Assembly (NCBI GenBank): GCA_947057505.1
Contig: CAMSEM010000030.1
Coordinates: forward strand, 1-13,285
DNA from: an uncultured Clostridium sp.
Lineage (GTDB): Bacteria; Bacillota; Clostridia; TANB77; CAG-508
DNA: 13,285 nucleotides
Direction of reading: 5' to 3'
Part shown: positions 7,133 to 13,285 of the stretch, in pieces
Numbering within the stretch: the first letter of the stretch is position 1
How the letters are laid out: the number at the start of each line of letters is the position of its first letter
Program-made: the position numbers and the translations under genes
The notes under the pieces: generated by a model
Database searches by the model: none
Seen by the model: the letters and a program-made list of their open reading frames with translations, nothing else
Told to the model about the DNA's origin: nothing

Positions 7133-7579
7133 ATGAAAGTAATCTTATTAGATAATATAAAAGGTGTAGGAAAAAAAGATGAAGTAATTAATGCAAGTGA
7201 TGGCTATGCAAGAAATTTTTTATTTCCTAAAAAACTAGCCTTAGAAGCAAATGCAGAAAATATGAGTAAACTAAAAGCAAAACAGGACTCAAACCAATAT
7301 AAAAAATCAGTAGAAAAAGAAGAAGCGCAAAAGGTAGCACAAAAGTTAAACGGCATTTTACTAAAAATTGCTGTAAAAACAGGTGAAAATGGAAAAATAT
7401 TTGGTTCTATTACAGCAAAAGAAATTGCAGATAACCTAAAAGAACAATATAAAATAGAAGTAGATAAGAAAAAAATAGAACTAAAAGAGCCAATTAAAAC
7501 ACTGGGAAGTTTTAATGTTTCTATTAAATTATATGAAGGTGTTGTAGGCACTCTAAAAGTACAAATGATAGGTATGTAA
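7133..7579 (+). CDS. rplI: 50S ribosomal protein L9
   Basis: This 148-residue protein matches L9 in length and sequence. The N-terminal domain begins MKVILLDNIKGVGKKDEV and carries the family signature over residues 11-38, with DGYARNFL at its centre. A charged helix (about 41-75) leads to the C-terminal domain, where GKIFGSIT is typical. L9 binds 23S rRNA near the L1 stalk and helps keep the reading frame. The ATG at 7133 has AGGAGG at 7121-7126; an in-frame ATG at 7085 lies inside the -10 and is rejected. The gene lies just before dnaB as in most Firmicutes. Confidence 0.97.
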   Translation: MKVILLDNIKGVGKKDEVINASDGYARNFLFPKKLALEANAENMSKLKAKQDSNQYKKSVEKEEAQKVAQKLNGILLKIAVKTGENGKIFGSITAKEIADNLKEQYKIEVDKKKIELKEPIKTLGSFNVSIKLYEGVVGTLKVQMIGM

Positions 7580-7599
7580 TAAATATTCTAATATTTTTA

Positions 7600-7735
7600 A
7601 ATAATGTTATAATCACTTGTTCTTTTCCGTATAAAACAAGGTTAGTCTACCTATATTGCCCATGCTTTAGTGCTTGGCAATCGTGAGACTTTTTACTTTG
7701 AAATTGCTTATGAACGACTTTATTATAACATTATT
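7600..7735 (+). ncRNA. Candidate structured RNA or inverted-repeat element between rplI and dnaB
   Basis: Perfect 14-base arms AATAATGTTATAAT (7600-7613) and ATTATAACATTATT (7722-7735) enclose further nested pairs: TTGTTC/GAACGA (7617-7622/7712-7717, one G-U), CAAGG/CTTTG (7637-7641/7696-7700, one G-U), AGTCT/AGACT (7644-7648/7686-7690) and ATTGCC/GGCAAT (7655-7660/7676-7681). The result is an unbranched rod with an unpaired central bubble of 14 and 11 bases. This recalls 6S RNA, which mimics an open promoter and binds RNA polymerase, but it is shorter than usual 6S RNAs and no family sequence motif was recognised. It could also be a dnaB leader structure or a small MITE-like repeat. It has no obvious -35 of its own. 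Confidence 0.4.
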
Positions 7736-7763
7736 AAAAAAATAAAAATTGGGGGCAAAATAA

Positions 7764-9095
7764 ATGGAACTAGGAAAAATACCACCACATGATATAGAAG
7801 CAGAACAAGCTGTAATTGGTAGTATGCTAACAGATAAAGACGCTATTATGGCAGCAGTAGAGGTATTAAAAGAAGATGACTTCTATCGTGAAGATAACAA
7901 ACAAATATATAGTGCAATTTTAAACTTATATAATAGAGCACAACCAGTAGATATTATCACATTAAAAACAGAATTACAATCTATGAAACAATTAGAAGCA
8001 GTGGGGGGCCTAGAATATATTGCACAACTTCCAGATAAAGTACCAACAACTGCTAATGTAGAACAATATATTAAAATTGTAGAAGAAAAATCAGCATTAA
8101 GAGCGTTACTTAAAACTGCTAATGAATTGATTAGCTTAGGTTATGACCAAACACAAGAAGTAGAAGATATTTTAGATGTAGCAGAAAGGAAAATATTTGA
8201 TGTTATCCAAAGTAGAAACCAAAAGGGCTATGCATCTATTAAAGATATTCTAGTAGACTCTTTTACACAATTAGAACAATTATATAATCAAAAACAACAT
8301 ATAACAGGTGTACCAACAGGATTTGCAGATTTAGACTATATAACAGCAGGTCTTCATGAATCAGATTTAGTTATTGTAGCTGCAAGACCAGCCATGGGAA
8401 AAACAGCATTTGCACTAAATATTGCTACTAATGTTGCAGTAAGAGCCAATACACCAGTTGCTATTTTTAGCTTAGAAATGTCAAAAGAGCAAATGACAAA
8501 TCGTATCTTATGTGGAGAAGCAATGGTAGATAGTAACAAAGTAAGAACAGGAAAAATAGAAGATGATGATTGGCAAAAACTAGCAGAAGCATCAGGAGAA
8601 CTATCTCAATCACAAATATTTATAGATGATACCCCAGGTATTTCTGTTATGGAGATTAGAGCAAAATGTAGAAAAATGAAGCTAGAGAAAAATATTGGAA
8701 TGGTAGTAATAGACTATATTCAATTAGTACAAGGAAGCAATAAAAGAGGCGGAAGCCGTGAGCAAGAAATTTCAGAAATAAGTCGTTCACTTAAAATTTT
8801 AGCAAAAGAAATTAAAGTACCAGTTATTGCATTATCACAGCTTTCAAGATCTGTAGAACAAAGACCAGATCATAGACCAATGCTTTCAGATTTACGTGAA
8901 TCTGGAGCTATTGAGCAAGATGCAGATATTGTTATGTTCTTATACCGTGATGATTATTACAACGAAGACTCAGAAAAGAAAAATATAGCAGAAGTTATTT
9001 TAGCAAAGCATAGAGCAGGTTCCACAGGAACAGTAGAACTATTATGGCTTGGTAATTACACTAAATTTGCTAACTTGGACAAGTATAGGGAGTAA
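7764..9095 (+). CDS. dnaB: Replicative DNA helicase DnaB (DnaC in Bacillus)
   Basis: This 443-residue protein is a full-length DnaB-family hexameric helicase, which unwinds DNA at the replication fork. The N-terminal helical domain (about 5-105) begins PPHDIEAEQAVIGSML, followed by a linker and the RecA-like ATPase domain (about 180-440). Walker A is ARPAMGKT (207-214) and Walker B ends at Asp317 (VVIDYIQL). The later motifs SREQEIS, LSQLSR, LRESGAIEQDAD and KHRAGSTG are all present. There is no intein. The start is set by GGGGG at 7751-7755, eight bases upstream. It follows rplI across the inverted-repeat element, the usual Firmicute order. Confidence 0.97.
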   Translation: MELGKIPPHDIEAEQAVIGSMLTDKDAIMAAVEVLKEDDFYREDNKQIYSAILNLYNRAQPVDIITLKTELQSMKQLEAVGGLEYIAQLPDKVPTTANVEQYIKIVEEKSALRALLKTANELISLGYDQTQEVEDILDVAERKIFDVIQSRNQKGYASIKDILVDSFTQLEQLYNQKQHITGVPTGFADLDYITAGLHESDLVIVAARPAMGKTAFALNIATNVAVRANTPVAIFSLEMSKEQMTNRILCGEAMVDSNKVRTGKIEDDDWQKLAEASGELSQSQIFIDDTPGISVMEIRAKCRKMKLEKNIGMVVIDYIQLVQGSNKRGGSREQEISEISRSLKILAKEIKVPVIALSQLSRSVEQRPDHRPMLSDLRESGAIEQDADIVMFLYRDDYYNEDSEKKNIAEVILAKHRAGSTGTVELLWLGNYTKFANLDKYRE

Positions 9096-9117
9096 AAATT
9101 TTTTTGTATTATAAATT

Positions 9118-9138
9118 GGTAAGAAGGAACTACTTACC
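9118..9138 (+). other. Small hairpin between dnaB and tilS
   Basis: GGTAAG (9118-9123) pairs perfectly with CTTACC (9133-9138) around a 9-base loop. A T-run precedes it, not follows it, so it is not a normal terminator for dnaB. It may shape the tilS leader or be chance in this 74-base gap. Confidence 0.25.
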
Positions 9139-9169
9139 CAAAAATAGCAAAACAATCTAAAGGAGAAAT

Positions 9170-10204
9170 ATGTTACAAGCACAAGTATTAGAAACAATTA
9201 AACAAAATAACTTAATACAAAAAAACGATAAAATCGTAATAGCCGTATCTGGTGGACCAGACTCTATGTGTCTACTAGATATTTTGTATGCTCTAAAAGA
9301 AAAATTAGAAATTAAACTTGTTGTAGCACATATTAATCACCAAATTAGAAAAGAAGCTAATGAAGAAACAAAATATGTAGAAGACTTTTGTAAAAAAATG
9401 AATATTCCATGTTATATAAAATATGCAGATGTAAATAAAATGGCAAAAGAGCAAAAGCTAGGAACAGAAGAAATGGGAAGGAAAATTCGTTACGATTTTT
9501 TAGAGGAAGTTGGAAAAAAAGAAGAAGCTAGCAAAATTGCAACAGCACACAGCGCAAGCGATAATGCAGAAACGGTATTAATGAATATTCTAAGAGGAAG
9601 CGGAATTGCAGGACTAAAAGGAATTGAAATTGCAAGAAATAGTTATAGCAAAAGTAAAGAAAATAACATAGAAAAAAAGATTACTTTTATAAGACCGCTT
9701 AGAAATAACACGAGGACTCAAATAGAAGAATATTGTAAGCAGCATAAACTAAATCCAAAAATAGATAAAAGCAACTTTGAAAATATTTATACTAGAAATA
9801 AAATAAGAAATGAATTAATACCATATCTACAAAAAGAATTTAACCCTAATATTGTAGAAACTTTAAATAGATTATCTAATATAGCCAAAGAAGAAGAACA
9901 ATATTTTACACAAATTATTAAAGAAAAGTATGAAACTTTAAAAATAGGGGAAAATGAAAAAGAAATTATTTTAAATTTAACAAGGTTTAATATATTACCA
10001 AAGGTTATAAAAGTAAAACTTCTTTTATATACTATTAACAAGTTAAATGGTAATGCACAAGGAATAGGAAAAGTACATTTAGAAGATATTATCAAGCTTT
10101 GTCAAAATAATGTTGGCAATAAATACTTAATGCCAAATAAAAATGTAAAAATATTTATAAAAAAAGGAAAAGTTTTTTTTATGGCTAAACCAAACCTTCC
10201 GTAG
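9170..10204 (+). CDS. tilS: tRNA(Ile)-lysidine synthetase TilS, short form
   Basis: TilS attaches lysine to C34 of tRNA-Ile(CAU) so that it reads AUA codons, which are common in this AT-rich genome. The ATP-pyrophosphatase loop SGGPDS spans residues 27-32, followed by HINHQIRKEA and TAHSASDNAETVLMNILRGSG, and the family motif IDKSNFENIYTRNKIRNEL. A substrate-binding helical segment follows to about 340. At 344 residues it is shorter than Bacillus or E. coli TilS (over 430) and lacks the C-terminal TilS domain, like the compact Aquifex form. No remnant of that domain was seen after the TAG stop. AGGAG lies close before the ATG (9161-9165). In many Firmicutes hpt follows tilS, but here ftsH is next. 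Confidence 0.93.
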   Translation: MLQAQVLETIKQNNLIQKNDKIVIAVSGGPDSMCLLDILYALKEKLEIKLVVAHINHQIRKEANEETKYVEDFCKKMNIPCYIKYADVNKMAKEQKLGTEEMGRKIRYDFLEEVGKKEEASKIATAHSASDNAETVLMNILRGSGIAGLKGIEIARNSYSKSKENNIEKKITFIRPLRNNTRTQIEEYCKQHKLNPKIDKSNFENIYTRNKIRNELIPYLQKEFNPNIVETLNRLSNIAKEEEQYFTQIIKEKYETLKIGENEKEIILNLTRFNILPKVIKVKLLLYTINKLNGNAQGIGKVHLEDIIKLCQNNVGNKYLMPNKNVKIFIKKGKVFFMAKPNLP

Positions 10205-10255
10205 CAAAAGGCTTGATATGACTTGATTTGCCAAATGAAAGTTTTGTGAAAATAC

Positions 10256-10284
10256 TTGAAATTGAAATTACAATATGGTATAGT
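10256..10284 (+). promoter_or_regulatory. ftsH promoter
   Basis: TTGAAA (10256-10261), a 17-base spacer and TATAGT (10279-10284) with extended -10 TGG (10276-10278). The transcript would start near 10291 and carry a leader of about 48 bases. No heat-shock operator (CIRCE or CtsR box) is visible around it. Confidence 0.65.
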
Positions 10285-10325
10285 CTAGTTTGAAAAATTA
10301 GAAAGTATTTATGAATATAAAAAAG

Positions 10326-10331
10326 AGGAGG
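10326..10331 (+). promoter_or_regulatory. Ribosome binding site deciding the TTG start of ftsH
   Basis: AGGAGG lies 7 bases before TTG at 10339. The nearby ATG at 10334 is followed by TTT and TGA, so it cannot start the gene. TTG is therefore the supported start codon. Confidence 0.75.
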
Positions 10332-10338
10332 AAATGTT

Positions 10339-12153
10339 TTGAAAAACAGTATTAAAACATTAGCAATGTGGCTAATTATAGGAATTATTTTAATTGTATT
10401 AATTAGTTCTATCATAGAAAATACAGACAACAAATTAGCATATTCTGAATTAGTTTCTAAAATAGAAACAGAAGAGGTAAAAGAAATTACTTTAGATTCT
10501 AATGGAACAAAAGCAGAAGTAAAGCTTAAAAATGAAAACTTTGCAAAAGAAGTTAATATTCCTAGTGTAGATAATTTAATGGAAACATTAAATGCAAGCA
10601 TGAAAGCAGGAACAGTTAAAGTAACAGAAAAATCAGAATCCATTTGGATGGTGATTTTTAGTTTACTTACCCCATTTGGTATATTAATTATTTTCTTAGT
10701 TTTTTGGTTTCTGCTTATGGGAGGGGCACAAGGGCCTAATGGCGGAAATGGTAAAACCATGTCATTTGGAAAAAGCCGTGCAAGAATGATAAACCCTACA
10801 GATAAAAATAGAATTACATTCCAAGATGTAGCTGGAGTAGATGAAGAAAAAGAAGAACTAGAAGAAATTGTAGAATTCTTAAAAAATCCAGGTAAATTTG
10901 CTCAAATGGGAGCAAGAATTCCAAAAGGTGTATTATTAGTAGGACACCCAGGAACTGGTAAAACTCTTTTAGCAAAAGCAGTTGCAGGAGAAGCAGGAGT
11001 ACCATTCTTCTTTATTAGTGGTTCAGACTTTGTAGAAATGTTTGTTGGTGTTGGTGCATCACGTGTTAGAGACTTATTTGAAGAAGCAAAGAAAAAAGCA
11101 CCATGTATTATCTTTATTGATGAAATTGATGCAGTAGGACGCCAAAGGGGTGCAGGACTTGGTGGTGGTCATGATGAAAGAGAACAAACTTTAAATCAAT
11201 TATTAGTAGAAATGGATGGATTCTCTGCAAACGAAGGTGTTATAGTTTTAGCAGCAACTAACAGACCAGACATTTTAGATAAAGCCTTATTAAGACCGGG
11301 TAGATTTGATAGACAAATTGTAGTAGGTGCACCAGATGTAAAAGCAAGAGAACAAATTCTAGAAGTTCATAGTAGAAAGAAAAAACTAAGTGATGATGTA
11401 GATTTAAAAACAATTGCTAAAAATACATCAGGCTTTTCAGGAGCAGACTTAGAAAATGTATTAAACGAAGCAGCTCTATTAGCTGCAAGAAGAAATTTAG
11501 AAGTAATTGGAATGGCAGAAGTAGAAGATGCCATGGTTAAAGTAACAATGGGACCAGAAAAAAGAACAAGAGTAAGAAGTGAAAAAGAACAAAAATTAGT
11601 TGCCTTCCATGAAGCTGGTCATGCAGTAGTTAGTAGATTTTTACCAACACAAGACCCAGTACATCAAATATCTATCATACCAAGAGGTATGGCAGGTGGC
11701 TATACCATGTATCGCCCAACAGAAGACAAATCATTTATGTCTAGAACAGAAATGGTAGAAAATATTATTTCACTTCTTGGTGGTAGAGTAGCAGAAAAAT
11801 TAGTATTAGATGATATCTCAACAGGTGCAAGTAACGATATTGAAAGAGCAACTAGTATTGCAAGAGGTATGGTAACTAAATACGGTATGAGTGAAAGAGT
11901 AGGAACAATTACATTTGGCTCAAACCAAGAAGAAGTATTTTTGGGTAGAGATATAGCAAGCCAAAAAGAATATTCAGAAGAAACAGCAGCCATTATTGAT
12001 GAAGAAGTAAAAAGCATTGTAGACTTTGCATACCGCAAAGCAGAAGAAATTTTAAAAGCTAACATGGATAAACTAACACAGGTAGCAACAGTATTACTAG
12101 AAAAAGAAAAAATCGATGGCGAAGAATTTGACGAGATATTTAGAGCAGAATAA
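10339..12153 (+). CDS. ftsH: ATP-dependent zinc metalloprotease FtsH
   Basis: FtsH is a membrane-bound hexameric AAA protease that degrades misfolded membrane proteins and short-lived regulators. The 604 residues comprise membrane helix 1 (about 7-27), an extracytoplasmic domain, helix 2 (about 103-127), the AAA ATPase and the peptidase. Walker A is GHPGTGKT (202-209), with His203 where proline is usual (GPPGTGKT). Walker B is IIFIDEID (Asp261-Glu262), and the second region of homology reads NRPDILDKALLRPGRFDR. The zinc site is HEAGH (424-428) with the third ligand Asp500. All catalytic residues are present, so the enzyme should work. It starts at TTG, has its own promoter and ends with a strong terminator. 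Its place after tilS matches the common Firmicute order, apart from the missing hpt. Confidence 0.97.
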   Translation: MKNSIKTLAMWLIIGIILIVLISSIIENTDNKLAYSELVSKIETEEVKEITLDSNGTKAEVKLKNENFAKEVNIPSVDNLMETLNASMKAGTVKVTEKSESIWMVIFSLLTPFGILIIFLVFWFLLMGGAQGPNGGNGKTMSFGKSRARMINPTDKNRITFQDVAGVDEEKEELEEIVEFLKNPGKFAQMGARIPKGVLLVGHPGTGKTLLAKAVAGEAGVPFFFISGSDFVEMFVGVGASRVRDLFEEAKKKAPCIIFIDEIDAVGRQRGAGLGGGHDEREQTLNQLLVEMDGFSANEGVIVLAATNRPDILDKALLRPGRFDRQIVVGAPDVKAREQILEVHSRKKKLSDDVDLKTIAKNTSGFSGADLENVLNEAALLAARRNLEVIGMAEVEDAMVKVTMGPEKRTRVRSEKEQKLVAFHEAGHAVVSRFLPTQDPVHQISIIPRGMAGGYTMYRPTEDKSFMSRTEMVENIISLLGGRVAEKLVLDDISTGASNDIERATSIARGMVTKYGMSERVGTITFGSNQEEVFLGRDIASQKEYSEETAAIIDEEVKSIVDFAYRKAEEILKANMDKLTQVATVLLEKEKIDGEEFDEIFRAE

Positions 12154-12177
12154 ATGTAGATTATATAATATTAGATT

Positions 12178-12210
12178 AGATATGTGTTTGATAGCACATA
12201 TCTTTTTGTT
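12178..12210 (+). terminator. Rho-independent terminator of ftsH
   Basis: AGATATGTG (12178-12186) pairs perfectly with CACATATCT (12195-12203) around an 8-base loop, and is followed at once by TTTTTGTTT. It is a standard intrinsic terminator 25 bases after the ftsH stop, though the stem is low in G+C. Confidence 0.85.
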
Positions 12211-12219
12211 TAAAAAAAG

Positions 12220-12256
12220 TTGCATTTTTACATAAAACATGATAAACTCTTATCAT
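12220..12256 (+). promoter_or_regulatory. Promoter with overlapping palindrome before the 145-residue gene
   Basis: TTGCAT (12220-12225), a 17-base spacer and TAAACT (12243-12248), with an extended TGA before the -10. A perfect inverted repeat, ATGATAA (12239-12245) and TTATCAT (12250-12256), spaced by 4 bases, covers the -10 and the start site. This is the classic place for a repressor operator, although it could also form a hairpin in DNA or RNA. TAAACTCT recurs at 12290-12297. The leader to the ATG would be about 68 bases. Confidence 0.5.
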
Positions 12257-12322
12257 TGGTAACTATGCAGTAGAAATAGTAAGTAGTAGTAAACTCTAAA
12301 CAAATGTAAGGAGGAATGCAAA

Positions 12323-12760
12323 ATGTCAATTACTTGGTATCGTTATCGAAATGGAGAAAAAGAAGAGGTTACGTTACAAGAATTTACTAATAACGAAGTA
12401 ATTCGGTATTTGACTTCAAAGCTAAATACTAATAGTACTCGTTTTAACCTTGTAGCGAAACCAAAGTTTTGCGATGGGGTAATGGTAAGGTTGGATGATG
12501 TAAACTTCATTATGTATGCGCAGCATACTTGGATTGAATTATCATTTGAACAAAAACATTCTCAAAAAATGGAAGAGGTTATTGAGGTTCTTAAAATCTG
12601 GGATAAATTCTCAAAAACGGAAAAAACCTTCTATGTAGAAATCAATGAAGGAACTTCTTGTACAATCATTTTTGAAAACGGTTATGCAACTTGTGGAGAA
12701 TACACAAGACATTTTGGTGAAGATAAAATTAGTAAAATTACTAGTTTTAAGAGTAATTAA
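12323..12760 (+). CDS. Hypothetical protein, 145 residues
   Basis: I do not recognise this protein. A perfect AAGGAGG (12308-12314) lies 8 bases before the ATG. No signal peptide or membrane helix is visible, so it is probably cytosolic. It is a mixed alpha/beta sequence with charged stretches, several aromatics (two Trp in the first 70 residues) and three cysteines (50, 113, 124); a helical segment lies near 78-98. Four of its six arginines use CGN codons, while neighbouring genes use almost only AGA, which hints at a different origin. It is a single-gene unit with its own promoter, palindrome and terminator, so it is likely a regulated accessory gene. Function cannot be inferred. Confidence 0.75.
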   Translation: MSITWYRYRNGEKEEVTLQEFTNNEVIRYLTSKLNTNSTRFNLVAKPKFCDGVMVRLDDVNFIMYAQHTWIELSFEQKHSQKMEEVIEVLKIWDKFSKTEKTFYVEINEGTSCTIIFENGYATCGEYTRHFGEDKISKITSFKSN

Positions 12761-12770
12761 GTATGTCATT

Positions 12771-12819
12771 TAAAGAAAACCAAAAGCAAGGCAAATTGCC
12801 TTGTTTTTGGTTTTCTTTA
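12771..12819. terminator. Long bidirectional terminator
   Basis: Two 24-base arms (12771-12794 and 12796-12819) pair throughout, with a single G-U pair (12786/12804), centred on A12795. The GC core GCAAGGC is flanked by A-rich sequence on the left and T-rich sequence on the right, so it works in both directions. It serves the 145-residue gene from one side and the PASTA gene from the other. Confidence 0.88.
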
Positions 12820-12891
12820 GTATGTTGACAAACCTAAAAAATTCAAACGTTTTTCTTTTTGCAGAGAATTAATGTTAAATCATACAAATTA

Positions 12892-13285
12892 TTATTGACC
12901 CAATGTAACTTTAACAATAGATCCTTCCTCAACAGAAGTACCCTCAATAGGGTCTTGACTAACAACTGTGCCAGAACCACTAACACTTAAATTTAAGTTT
13001 CTTTCCTTTAATAAAGCCTTTACTTGCGATAAGTTCTTTCCAGTTAAACTAGGTACTTGTTTAGAAACACGAGTATCTTCTGTTTTAGTATATAACTTAA
13101 TAATAGAATTTTTCATAAGAGAAGTACCTTTGATAGGGTATTGTTCATTTACAATATCTTGTGAATCACCAGAAGTACTACAAGTAAATCCAGCTTTTTC
13201 TAATATCTTTTTAGCCTCAGCTATTGTTTTATTTGTTACATCTGGTAGTGAAATTGTTTTACTAGAAGAACTATTAGAACTATCT
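12892..13285 (-). CDS. PASTA-domain protein, C-terminal part (partial)
   Basis: The frame is open to the window edge, so the gene's beginning lies beyond 13285; an internal ATG at 13116 is not its start. The visible 130 residues begin with a serine-rich linker (DSSNSSSS) and hold two PASTA domains: the first opens ISLPDVTNKTIAEAKKIL, the second VSKQVPSLTGKNLSQVKALL and ends near EGSIVKVTLGQ. PASTA domains sit outside the cell and bind peptidoglycan or muropeptides. In Firmicutes such tandem C-terminal PASTA repeats occur on PrkC/PknB-type serine/threonine kinases and on class B penicillin-binding proteins such as SpoVD; the catalytic part is outside the window, so the choice stays open. The stop is TAA, and the bidirectional terminator lies 72 bases downstream. 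Confidence 0.85.
   Translation of the reverse strand, partial: DSSNSSSSKTISLPDVTNKTIAEAKKILEKAGFTCSTSGDSQDIVNEQYPIKGTSLMKNSIIKLYTKTEDTRVSKQVPSLTGKNLSQVKALLKERNLNLSVSGSGTVVSQDPIEGTSVEEGSIVKVTLGQ

Noticed and set aside
7204..7551. 115-codon minus-strand frame
   Set aside because: It is fully antisense to rplI, with phenylalanine- and serine-rich translation expected from the complement of lysine- and glutamate-rich coding sequence.
9787..10095. 102-codon minus-strand frame
   Set aside because: It is antisense to tilS and has no ribosome binding site or family motif.
10185..10760. 191-codon open frame on the minus strand
   Set aside because: It lies antisense to the well-supported start of ftsH and its promoter, has low-complexity translation, and no matching ribosome binding site.
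11700..12065. 121-codon minus-strand frame
   Set aside because: It is antisense to the FtsH peptidase domain and shows no independent coding signal.
12825..12853. TTGACA at 12825-12830 as a plus-strand promoter
   Set aside because: No -10 like sequence lies 16-18 bases downstream, and no plus-strand gene follows.
13114..13116. ATG at 13116 as start of a 74-residue PASTA protein
   Set aside because: The frame is open upstream to the window edge and contains another PASTA domain and a linker, so this ATG is internal.
1..13285. CRISPR array, tRNA or rRNA genes, complete insertion sequence
   Set aside because: No regularly spaced repeats, no tRNA cloverleaf or rRNA sequence, and no full transposase frame were seen on either strand.

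Overview
The window looks like chromosomal DNA of a low-G+C Gram-positive bacterium of the class Clostridia. The evidence is AT-rich coding with AGA and ATA codons dominating, strong AGGAGG-type ribosome binding sites, TTGAAA/TATAAT-type promoters, and conserved Firmicute housekeeping genes (gdpP, rplI, dnaB, tilS, ftsH). Stops are mostly TAA and the standard bacterial code fits. No tRNA, rRNA, CRISPR array or complete insertion sequence was seen.

Layout. 1-198: a long perfect hairpin, a tandem 14-base repeat and a promoter. 199-3683: two overlapping ABC exporter half-transporters that form an asymmetric pair, with a degenerate ATP site contributed by the first and a canonical one by the second. 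3684-5787: a near-consensus promoter and gdpP, the c-di-AMP phosphodiesterase, broken by one extra base exactly at its first catalytic motif. 5790-6662: a bidirectional terminator and a PHP-family (histidinol-phosphatase-like) gene on the minus strand. 6714-7132: divergent promoters and a short, apparently frameshifted reading frame. 7133-9095: rplI (ribosomal protein L9) and dnaB (replicative helicase), separated by a 136-base inverted-repeat element that folds as a rod with a central bubble. 9170-12153: tilS and ftsH, with no hpt between them. 12154-12880: a terminator, a palindrome-overlapped promoter, an unrecognised 145-residue gene with different arginine codon use, and a very long bidirectional terminator. 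12892-13285: the C-terminal end of a PASTA-domain protein on the minus strand, cut by the window edge.

The backbone is the conserved Firmicute order gdpP-rplI-dnaB, followed by tilS and ftsH. Here it is interrupted by an inverted PHP gene and by debris. The points most worth checking are the gdpP frameshift (real, programmed or an assembly error), the structured element between rplI and dnaB, and the unrecognised gene at 12323-12760 with its operator-like palindrome. Nothing here is clearly a new defence or metabolic system.
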